A stretch of 64,000 nucleotides of DNA from Incurvaria masculella. Lineage: Eukaryota > Arthropoda > Insecta > Lepidoptera > Incurvariidae. The DNA is taken from positions 4,092,001 through 4,156,000 of the forward strand of contig OX335650.1 of NCBI GenBank assembly GCA_946894095.1, given 5' to 3'. Of this stretch, positions 47,001 through 53,600 are shown piece by piece; position 1 is the stretch's first letter; each line of letters opens with the position of its first letter. Under the pieces are notes generated by a model, which was not told the origin of the DNA, did no database searches, and saw only the letters and a list, made by a program, of their open reading frames with translations. The position numbers and the translations under genes are program-made.

Positions 47001-48304
47001 AGAAGTAATGTTTTTTTTTGTTTGTTTGTTTGTTTGTAGGGAGTAATTTTTGCAACTTTTTAACGGATTCTAAAAAATATTTCACTAATGGAAAACTACA
47101 TTATCTGTGTCTAACACAGGCTATATTATATCTAGTTATTTGCACGTTTTCACTTATAACTGTTTACATTTATAAACGAAGTCGGAAACAAACTGTTTGC
47201 TTCATCGGTGTACACTGCCGAAATGGTTTGAGATACGTGCAATTTGTTTTATGTCAAGTATTTATAATGGCGTACGCCAGGACTATGCCGGACGACGCCG
47301 ATGGGCATTAGAACTTTCAGGAGAGCTGCGAAAATCATGCCTGCCGGCCAAGTGCTTTTTCGCACCATGTTTGAAGGACTCATTGAGGTGCCCGACTAAG
47401 CTCATAGACATTCATTAGAACTTTAAGGGGGGCTGCGAAAACCGTGCTGGCTGGCCAGGTTTGAAGTACCCCAACGGTGGCCATGGGCTTTTCAAATCTT
47501 AGTTGCACCAAATAAAATTAAATGTTGTAAATAAGCCTAAAAATCGGTGTAGGTTCAGTTGTTGGGGATTCTAAGTTCATTTACGAAAATGGGATCGTTT
47601 TTTAAGTTTGAGATGGCTAGAAATGCCATTAAAAACTTTTATGGAGAAACAATTCTAAATTCCGATGTCATTCAACAGGTTCTAGCGCCAGCGAAGCCGC
47701 GGGTAAAAGCTTATATGATTATAAAAGTTTGTCGCGAGATTTATCCGTGTAAATCAGGGGTTCTCAAACTTATTTTGACATTCGCCCATTTTGACAATTA
47801 ATTATTTTCCAATGCCCCACAAAATATTTAGCTTTACTATCCATCTGAATAAACACAATCGCAGTCATTAATATGATTGTAATTTAATTATTTATATACA
47901 GCTTGCCATATAAGTTTACAATTATATCTACTTTCTAATTTCAAACACAATTTTTTTTAATAAATGAGAGAAATAAAACGAAACTTTATAGAGAATATTT
48001 TGTAAAAAAATCAATGTAATATACAGAAAAAATATATATATAATGATTTTATGCCGGTTAAGATCGCGACAACCTTATGCATAAATTGTATAATGTAATC
48101 AATTAATGGGCTTGATTTAATTTTAAGTTTATTTTGTTGTTTTTAGAGCCTTTTAATAAAAGCTTGTATTTAAAAAAGTTTTCTACTGTAAATTTTTTAG
48201 ATGGACTGTTTTGGGACGTCGTGTGAATAATAGTAATCATTTTGTTCCAGACCATGACTGCTGCTTATTCCTACTTCAACATGCTTCGGAATATCAATTC
48301 ATAA
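34855..48304 (+). CDS. Insect odorant receptor (7tm_6 family), seven exons, 388 codons
   Basis: A seven-transmembrane chemoreceptor. Family members sit inverted in dendrites of olfactory neurons and form ligand-gated cation channels with the co-receptor Orco. I joined exons 34,855-35,003, 35,657-35,908, 38,214-38,473, 40,681-40,862, 41,563-41,667, 44,887-45,051 and 48,251-48,304. Every junction is GT-AG and phases match (2,2,1,0,0,0), giving one open frame of 388 codons, within the usual family length of about 380-430. Hydrophobic segments recur (LLMVFITASGALSVFLLLC; FNIIIFLVLIGAMAQYLVP). The diagnostic C-terminal part is present: RLVLARAQRPL..AGF..LDLEEYLR in exon 6, then AYSYFNMLR in the short last exon. 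The last three introns being phase 0 fits lepidopteran receptors. Subfamily and ligand cannot be told from sequence. The introns are full of transposons, but no exon is visibly broken. Confidence 0.88.
35657..35908 (+). CDS. Odorant receptor exon 2
   Basis: The acceptor TTCACAG joins in phase to give W-NLLMVFITASGALSVF. It contains the first membrane segment and part of the second (FQTFILIGAYLDIEYFLYL). It ends PEGKKYR with donor GTGTGTA, phase 2. Confidence 0.85.
36014..36867 (+). mobile_element. Harbinger/PIF-type relic with TTA target duplication
   Basis: The inverted ends (AGGTGGGTACTCATTAGCGA left; AGGCGGGTATTCATTAGCGA as reverse complement of the right) continue as near-identical arms of about 36 bp. 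The flanks are TTA at 36,011-36,013 and 36,868-36,870, the 3-bp duplication expected for PIF/Harbinger. Inside, from ATG 36,263, is a short frame with KRPRRWWIHPMYRER, typical of Harbinger transposase N-termini. After a frameshift it continues with TDFEYLLNLIGPKITRRNTK. The DDE catalytic part is absent. It lies in odorant receptor intron 2, 54 bp upstream of TTAA MITE copy 3. Confidence 0.85.
36263..36560 (+). pseudogene. Harbinger transposase N-terminal remnant
   Basis: The open frame runs from ATG 36,263 to a stop at about 36,424 (MSDEVSLACAAYIFIDALLD, then RRWWIHP). The following ~30 codons (TPTDFEYLLNLIGPKITRR) are in another frame. The family's RRWW.HP..R motif is clear. The DDE nuclease residues are missing, so it cannot be an active transposase. 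Confidence 0.75.
36924..37465. mobile_element. TTAA-flanked MITE, copy 3
   Basis: TTAA at 36,920-36,923 and 37,466-37,469. The ends GGTGGCCCAACCCGGCGGGC and GCGGGTTGGGCCACC are perfect over the first 14 bases. At 542 bp it includes a segment (TTATTGTATAAAACGCGCGA) that copy 1 lacks, so copy 1 carries a small deletion. Confidence 0.87.
37573..37803 (+). repeat. CCGT-microsatellite repeat, copy G (diverged)
   Basis: The microsatellite is mixed (CCGTCCGTCCGGCCGCCCGT) and followed by TGTCGCAGGGCTGTATCTC. The end block GATGGTACGGAACCCTTCG and the palindrome GTGCGAGTCCGACTCGCAC are intact. It sits in odorant receptor intron 2. Confidence 0.8.
37833..38014 (+). repeat. Dispersed repeat ending in CTTACCTAGTTC, second long copy
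   Basis: It matches 5,362-5,537 throughout: TTCAATCATGCCATATCGGC start, CAGCGCTTTGGGTTAC middle, GACATCAGTACAAAACGACA near the end. Confidence 0.6.
38214..38473 (+). CDS. Odorant receptor exon 3
   Basis: The acceptor TTTCCAG completes the Arg codon split at exon 2, then KRFYETHLLTWQLCMVWTVS. It covers a membrane segment, the large extracellular loop (DVFTLDRKDCSINPFLIPIR) and the start of the next segment. It ends PVFLG with donor GTAAGAG, phase 1. Confidence 0.85.
38523..38640 (-). repeat. tRNA-SINE family fragment in odorant receptor intron 3
   Basis: It has TTGCCTCTTCGACAATC and GTACAAACCCGGGCGGGATT, diverged matches to the SINE body in reverse orientation. Confidence 0.55.
38766..39480 (+). 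pseudogene. LINE reverse-transcriptase C-terminal remnant
   Basis: Translation in changing frames gives WGFENLDDINVCKAQCCVF (thumb region), LDLLGCNISKDVGF, then VIEYCSYIS. After that come DTIQRRAVRLVGDPQLT and YYHGR, the conserved tail of Jockey/CR1-group insect LINE proteins. Several stops and frameshifts show it is dead. It lies in odorant receptor intron 3, in the gene's orientation. Confidence 0.8.
39955..40160 (+). repeat. tRNA-SINE family copy in odorant receptor intron 3
   Basis: It contains GGTTAAACCCGCCCGG, AACATCGCATTGCTTGAAAG and GTCGAAGCGGGAACTAAA, with the tail diverged. Confidence 0.65.
40681..40862 (+). CDS. Odorant receptor exon 4
   Basis: The acceptor GCTATTCCAG completes an Ala codon, followed by HVFIILISVGHLVSQLNMVI and an acidic stretch with VMHQVLRKRIKVLVDRHDAA, the conserved intracellular region before segment 5. 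The donor is GTACCA, phase 0. Confidence 0.85.
40875..40960 (+). repeat. Tail repeat of the AACCGACTTGGA..GGAGGAGGTT type
   Basis: A T-rich run, then TTTTAACCGACTTGGACC and AAAAGGAGGAGGTTCTCAAT, a lepidopteran repeat signature. A reverse copy lies at 56,760-56,972. Confidence 0.6.
41563..41667 (+). CDS. Odorant receptor exon 5
   Basis: Thirty-five codons, phase 0 at both ends: acceptor TTGTTTCAG, donor GTAACTG. It is dominated by the membrane segment FNIIIFLVLIGAMAQYLVP, then CWGITIIATK. Confidence 0.85.
42090..42619. mobile_element. TTAA-flanked MITE, copy 4
   Basis: TTAA at 42,086-42,089 and 42,620-42,623. Ends GGTGGCCCAACCCGGCGGGA and GCGGGTTGGGCCACC. At 530 bp, the interior matches copies 1 and 3 closely. 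It lies in odorant receptor intron 5. Confidence 0.87.
42845..43028 (+). repeat. tRNA-SINE family, diverged copy
   Basis: Motifs GTCGTGCCCGGGTTGG, ATCGCATTGAGTTATCGATG and TTCAATGCAGCCGTGCAATA. It directly abuts the RTE fragment at 43,029. Confidence 0.6.
43029..44060 (-). pseudogene. RTE-type LINE fragment in odorant receptor intron 5
   Basis: Read on the minus strand, 43,920-43,955 gives LAFVDYEKAFDS (RT motif A). 43,710-43,770 gives QEDVISLNLFTNALEDVF, and 43,630-43,655 gives LRFADDIVL (the catalytic box). 43,290-43,330 gives the PVMTYGCEKWTL-type region, and 43,040-43,140 gives RPWTGKRSVGRLPARWDDD, the RTE-clade C-terminus. The endonuclease part is missing, and stops and frameshifts break the frame. 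A perfect 17-bp hairpin (43,780-43,819) replaces a few residues in the middle. Confidence 0.85.
43780..43819. repeat. Perfect 17-bp hairpin inside the RTE fragment
   Basis: GAAAATACCCAACCAAA and TTTGGTTGGGTATTTTC are exact reverse complements around TTTAGG. It sits where the RTE reading should run straight through, so it looks like a local inverted duplication. Confidence 0.9.
44887..45051 (+). CDS. Odorant receptor exon 6 (very GC-rich)
   Basis: It starts after TTCGACAG as FSEVGAACARAEW, in phase 0 with exon 5. It ends ..RSLDLEEYLR with donor GTGCGT. It carries the family's C-terminal signature LVLARAQRPL...AGF. GC content is extreme: GGGGCGGGGCGGGGCGGGGC encodes WWGRGGAGR. The other exons are not like this. 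Two nearby alternative acceptors (GTTCAG, GCGCAG) exist; only the first keeps the exon 5 phase. Confidence 0.8.
45110..45160 (+). repeat. ACTAGCGGCCCGCTCCGGCT dispersed repeat start
   Basis: The bases TAGCGGCCCGCTCCGGCTTC and GCACGGGTATGAA are a sequence start I recognise from arthropod dispersed repeats. The following AT-rich 300 bases lead into the repeat unit at 45,485. Confidence 0.5.
45485..45755 (+). repeat. AGGGTTCAGCCTGCG repeat, unit 1
   Basis: The unit runs from TGATAAATCTCGTAGGGTTC to TTTTATACTATGTAGTGAT. It is repeated at 46,050-46,331, and its first ~55 bases at 45,752-45,808. A reverse copy lies at 23,100-23,385. Confidence 0.75.
45812..46021. repeat. GC-rich element with inverted AAGCTATTGCATAGC ends
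   Basis: AAGCTATTGCATAGC (from about 45,813) and GCTATGCAATAGCTT (to about 46,020) are exact inverted 15-mers. Between them lies a GC-rich segment with GGGGGCGGCGGCGGGAGCGG. It separates repeat units 2 and 3. No open frame of interest. Confidence 0.7.
46050..46331 (+). repeat. AGGGTTCAGCCTGCG repeat, unit 3
   Basis: Near-identical to unit 1 over its whole length. The shared 5' context ACTTAGTA..ATTATTTTGATAAATC suggests both derive from one duplicated segment or from copies of the same element. Confidence 0.75.
46664..46911. mobile_element. 248-bp MITE with perfect 33-bp inverted ends
   Basis: The left end begins CAGGGGGTCCATTCAGGGCA. The right end (46,879-46,911) is its exact reverse complement over all 33 bases. 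The 182-bp middle is AT-rich and non-coding. I find no matching target duplication in the first 8 flanking bases on either side. It lies in odorant receptor intron 6. Confidence 0.85.
47318..47465 (+). repeat. Two adjacent copies of a GCTGCGAAAANCNTGC repeat
   Basis: 47,318-47,385 (AGAGCTGCGAAAATCATGCC, GCCGGCCAAGTGC, TTTGAAGGACTC) and 47,410-47,465 (GGGGCTGCGAAAACCGTGCT). Further copies at 4,318, 24,713 and 33,712 share GAAA(A)CCATGCCGGC.GGCCAGGTGC. Confidence 0.65.
47755..47845 (+). repeat. One end of a hAT-like element
   Basis: CAGGGGTTCTCAAACTTATT followed by TGACATTCGCCCATTTTG and ATGCCCCAC has the look of a hAT terminal region. I could not find the other end, so this is probably a truncated copy. 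Confidence 0.4.
48251..48304 (+). CDS. Odorant receptor last exon
   Basis: Seventeen codons plus TAA: TMTAAYSYFNMLRNINS. Acceptor TTTTGTTCCAG, phase 0. The SYS/AYSYF..LR motif is the conserved end of insect odorant receptors, which is why I accept an exon this short 3.2 kb after exon 6. Confidence 0.82.
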   Translation, partial: TMTAAYSYFNMLRNINS

Positions 48305-50238
48305 GCTGTATTCAATCTTAAACAGCTGACAGTTTTTTAAAATAAGCATACACCTCACATTTTAAACATTTGTTAGAAATAATGAATACGCACCATACAT
48401 TTCTAGATGCCGATTTATAGTGCATGTAAAAATAATATAATTTTAAGTACATATTACAAAAAATCATATGGATCGATAGTAATTAAAGAAAAACATCGTT
48501 TTTAATGAAATTATATTTCAATTTGTGAATCTTGATTGCGAAGAAAATTCGAACAATTCTAGGATATCATATGAATAACATTTAAAGGTTACCAAAGTAA
48601 AAAAAAAAAGTAAATGTTACTCTTGTCAGAATGTCCTTATCTTACTTTGTACATAGTACGGGCAGTGATAATAATATACACGGTGCTTGGTAATTCGATA
48701 CATTCCTTCGAAGGGGTCATTCCAGAGCTAATTCGCAACAAATTTGGTCCATCGAAACGAGGGTCTAAAATCAATAGTTTTTGAGTGATTTAAGTAAGAT
48801 TTTTAAAAATGTTCTGTGTTAGTATGAAAAGGTGATGATCGTAAAATAACTATTACACTCTGGGCACTTTATCTGCAATTTTCTAATAGCTGATGAATGA
48901 GACTACTTTAAAAAATAATATGCATTCAAAATATCAATAATTTTTTTAAATTTATTTTTAAAACGGTTAAAGCTATGAAAAAAATGGCAATGACAAATAT
49001 ATTTTTCATTAAATTAATTAATTGATTAATTAATTAAATTAATTGTCTTTGAATGTATGTTGATAAGACTTATACTTTACAAAATATGGACATGTTGCTT
49101 GAACAAAGCAAACATATTTGGCAGTATGGCTTTTTCTAAATTAAAAGAGGCCACAAAACTTTATTTTATTTAAATCGGTCACACCCTTATTTCATTTTGG
49201 ACATTCTCCCGAGCGGAGCTTCTCAACTTATCTCAACTGCACAGGATCATCCGCTGGACCAATCTGAAGGTTGCCTAAACATTTCATCAAAATCAGTGCA
49301 TTGAATGAAGGATGGTCGAAGCGGCAATGGAAATTGTCCATGTTTTCCATCCAGTTCAATGTAGCCGAGCAATATAAGGAAGGTCCTGGCATGGCACCTA
49401 GTTCCCATGTGGTGTGTTAGGCTAATATCTGACGGTCAGTTTGTTATTCGTATAAATCTTAAAAGATTATAAAGCCTATGTTAGACAGTGATAATGTAAC
49501 TTTCCATTGGTGAAAGGTTTTATTAGAATCGGTCCAGTAGCTCTAAAGATTACCCCCCTCAAACAAACAAAAAATAAACCTTACCTCTTTATATCATCGT
49601 TTGGATGTAGATATGTCTCAGATGTAGACAAAATCTCAACTTCAGAGTTCTAACTTAAATTGGCGCTTACGGAACTTCGGATTACGTAAAAACGTGGAAC
49701 CCATACAAATTTTACTACTTATTCTGTGGTTTTACTTCTTCAACCTGAAAAAATAAAACTCGGGCAACCGATTTGACTGAAAATGTAGAGGCGGCGTAAA
49801 CGGAAACGTCAACATATTCACGGCGAAGATGCGTCAGGTGTCAAATTAAACTCAGACTCGATAATGTTAGTTCGCTTAATACCCACTGTGCGCGCTCTTA
49901 AATTCGCCATTTGAAAATGCTAGTCAAACGCCAATATAGGTGACAAATCGGGCTAAGGGCTCAGAACTGAATAAAACAACTGTAAAATAAACACAAATTA
50001 AAATATTATTCACAATTACTTAAATATTTTACATGTTTTTAAATCTGACTTATTTAGACTAATTTAAACCTTATAACGCATTGCAATTACGTTTATAATA
50101 TGCATTGCACATCATGCCACCTGTGTGAGGGTTACTTCACAACTGCAGAATGTGGAACAAACGCAGACATACTCCCACGAGGAATGCAAATAGACTGAAG
50201 TATATGAGGGCCATGCATACCCTTTCGAAGTGCTATTG
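48305..50238. other. Gap between converging genes
   Basis: AT-rich, no gene. It holds a headless SINE (49,295-49,445) and an AT palindrome of TTAATTAA units near 49,010-49,042. It should contain the two 3' untranslated regions. I see no unambiguous AATAAA for either gene. Confidence 0.5.
49295..49445 (+). repeat. tRNA-SINE family, headless copy
   Basis: GTGCATTGAATGAAGGATGG, GAAGCGGCAATGGAAATTGT, GTTCAATGTAGCCGAGCAAT and AAGGTCCTGGCATGGCACCT are close to the family consensus. Confidence 0.75.
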
Positions 50239-50680
50239 TCATTCATCGCTCTCACTATCTGAGTAACCTGCCAGAAGCGATAGACCGGACGCTAATGGTG
50301 TCTTCCCCACATTGTCACACGTGACAACATTTTCACTGCTCGATTTATCTGCAGAGTCATTTGATGTCAACACTTTCGCATCTTCATGACCGCTTTTGGT
50401 TGTCACGGTAGTGGATGGTACAGACGATACCGTTACCGTCTTCCTTGGATTGGTCTTCACTAAATTGAGGAGCGAAGATTTCTTGGACATGACTCCAATG
50501 CTACGGTTCCACGACTCCTGTTTTTTGACCACTGCTTTCGGCTCCGAAGGTCTGGTGCTCGCCGCACCCGCCGACTCGAGTCGCGACATCTTGGCCTGGG
50601 GCTCGTCTTCCTGCTTTACTTCTTCGATTATCTCTTCTGCGATCACTTTCTGAGCTGATGGATTTGAGAATTTTACTGAT
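50239..50680 (-). CDS. YJU2: YJU2 exon 5 (C-terminal)
   Basis: It completes the Lys codon split at exon 4, then [20 protein letters not shown]. Ser/Thr/Lys-rich low-complexity sequence follows, then [14 protein letters not shown] and TGA. The acceptor is TTTTGCAG. Confidence 0.9.
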
Positions 50681-53600
50681 CTGCAAAACAAATGTGGTAA
50701 GGAATTAAATGCTGAGAAAAAAAAAACATTGAATTTTGCTATTTACATATAGTTTGCATAGAGTTATTTTGACTCACTGCCTCTATTACAGTTTCTGCAT
50801 AGATCAGGTTTTTTTTAGGCATTGCATAAAATGTTGCAATTGCAAAAAAAGCTTATTTCAGGATGAGATTATTAATGTAAAAATATGCAAAGAAAGTATG
50901 TGACGAAATAATAGATATAACTTGCATGAAAGATAGTCGAGGAATAAAAATTATCCATGTTTTCCATTCAGTTCAATGGAGCTATGCAATATAAGGAAGG
51001 TCCTGGCGTGGCACCTAGTTCCCTTGTGAATGTGGTGATTTTTTTATGAGAAAAGAATATTTGTGGCTGGGCTAAGGGACCAAACATACTCAAACAGCCA
51101 CCCCAGTAAACATGTTCAGCTAGACACCATACCGGCAAATTGGACAGTAGTGCAGTTCCATAAAATATGCAATACTTTCTCAAAGCCCTTGCAGTACACT
51201 AGACACAATGCACTATACACACTTGATGAAGTCCTCGTCTTCTCTCTCCTCCCGGGCGGCGCGCTCGACCTCCGTCTCCGGCTGGTATTGGCGCAGCAGC
51301 CCCTCGTAGTCCACCGCCACCTGCCGCCGGTTCAGCTCCTTCAGCTCCTCGAGACTCTCCAGCAACTCGATCTCCTGCTTCGACTGCTCCGTGCGGATTT
51401 CTGCAACATGAGACATGGAACTGTCAGTTGGTCACATTTTTATGATGCATGGATAGGTAATGGTCAGACCTATTCTCATATTAAAACTGAAATTTTACGG
51501 ATACACAGTCTAAAGCTTACTTCTTTCCAACGTTACGTCCAAATATAGATGGACGGTATCAGTAGAGAGTAGAGGCTATCATCGTCATAACCTCCAGCAT
51601 TGGCACAAAATGGCAACACAAGAGTCCAGCTGCCAAACATTGACGGATGGTGACACCGTTTAGTAAGCATAGTTTGCATGGATAATTTCATCGCAAAAGA
51701 ACTGGATATCTCAAGTTAACTTAAGTAATACTAGATACCATGGCAGGACCTTCCTTATATTTGAGTTTTGTTGATGGAAACATTAGCTGGTGTTAATTTT
51801 ATGTATTTAATGGATACGACATTACCGTTATATCATTAATTTGAGTTTCAGTGACATCTACATTTAAAGCATTGTAATCAGATTTTGAAAATAATCTGAA
51901 AAAGTATTGGTCGTGACATTCGTCGGAAGCAGGACTTGAACCTGCGACCCTTGGATTACATGTCCACTGCTCTAAACCAACTGAGCTATCCCGAAAATTA
52001 CTTTTTCAGATTATTTTCAAAATCTGATTACAATGCTTCAAATGTAGATGTCGCTGAAACTCAAATTAATTAGCTGGTGGAATTAATTAATTTATTTATT
52101 TTAGACAGGCACCCTTGGCTGATGCGTCTAAATCTTATTAATTTCTTGCTAATAATATTCAGTAAGTTTTTTAATAAAAAAAAATTTTTTGGTGTTTAAT
52201 CTTAGACACTCTTTTTTTTATTTTGCTCATCTACAGCGGGGATTACCGTGAATGCGTATATGATTGGACGTACCAAGAAGCTTCATGGGGTTGTTGGCCT
52301 CCTCCTCCTTGCGTTCGTCTTCCTCGCGCTGCGCCTGCTCCTCCGCCAGCTTCAGCGCCATGAAGTTGCGCGTCGCGCCCGCCTCGATCACGTAGTCCGT
52401 ATTCTGCGGATCCGTCTTGAACGAGATCTCCTGCAGGCAGCGCGTGCACTGCGAGCAAAGTCTCCACTCTTTCATCTACCTAAGTCAACCGTTTTTCTCA
52501 AAGTCTAATACGGGTCACGCTCAAGATATAGTTTTGATGGGCAAGAATAAGGGATACGTTTCCACAGAGCAACGTCAATGATAGTACCTGTAGAAGAGAC
52601 TGAGCTAACGATGTGTTGTGGGTCTCCAACAAGACAGATGGCTCGTCCTGAATTGAGTCTAATTACGTTTACAGGTGTACTGGGAAATACCTTCCTATGT
52701 GTGGCTACAGTATTCTATCACCGTCCTAATCTACGATTTGTAAAGAAGAAAGGTGAAATGAAAGGTCTGCAATGGAAAAGGATCCCCAGTGTTATGCCTA
52801 CTTAAACAGTCTGATGTCATACGGCCTGATGTTTTGGAGAAATGCATCCGATGCATATCCTATAACATTTTTGTTACAGAAAATATTTTTAAATAAAAAA
52901 AGGACCGCCTTCAAAAAAACCGGAACTAAAAAGCAAAAAATAATTGGTTACTTTTAATTAATGTACGAAAAGCTATTTTAATTCTAACTAATTATGTACA
53001 ATTTCTTAATTTTTAATCATCTTTTGAAGTCGGTGCCTTGGGTAGTGTTCGCTTCGCACGCTGCTGACCGAACAGACACTATTTCAGCCGAACACACCCG
53101 AAGTCTACGAGAGCGTAAACAATCTGAGTCAGCATTGGTCCACAGAGCTCTTTAAGCGACCGTTCGTCTAACTGCAGATGCCCTTAGCGTTGGTTTACGT
53201 GCAAGCTGATATCGATACAGCGCAGCGTACTGAAATTGGGTTTCAACGATTATTAGTACTTTCGGCTTTACAAAGGCGCGCACTGGTGAAGGAGTACATT
53301 CATTCGCTGCTCTGTGTTAATTGGTACTTCCCTGCGACATCGTTGTCTGAACGAGACGATTTCTGCCGAAATTGGTGAGATATGTACTAACCGCACACTC
53401 GTTTTGACACGTAGTTGAGAGCAGATACCTCAAAGTCGCTACCTATTGTTTTCTGTTCGTTTTTATATTTGTATTTTTTTTTTGTTTTGTGTTATGTAGG
53501 CATTTAGGTAGAATAAAAAGTACAAGCTACACCTACCTAAATATTTTTCATATGAGTGGTCGTTGTTTTTATATTGGTTTGTTCGTAGGGTTTTCTTGTA

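Noticed and set aside
51923..51994. A functional tRNA-Thr gene
   Set aside because: Stem mismatches, and recurrence of the core within copies of a palindromic element, argue for a repeat-borne sequence.
52243..52508. Alternative frames over YJU2 exon 3 on both strands
   Set aside because: They are shadows of the conserved exon. Only the frame giving [14 protein letters not shown] fits the family.
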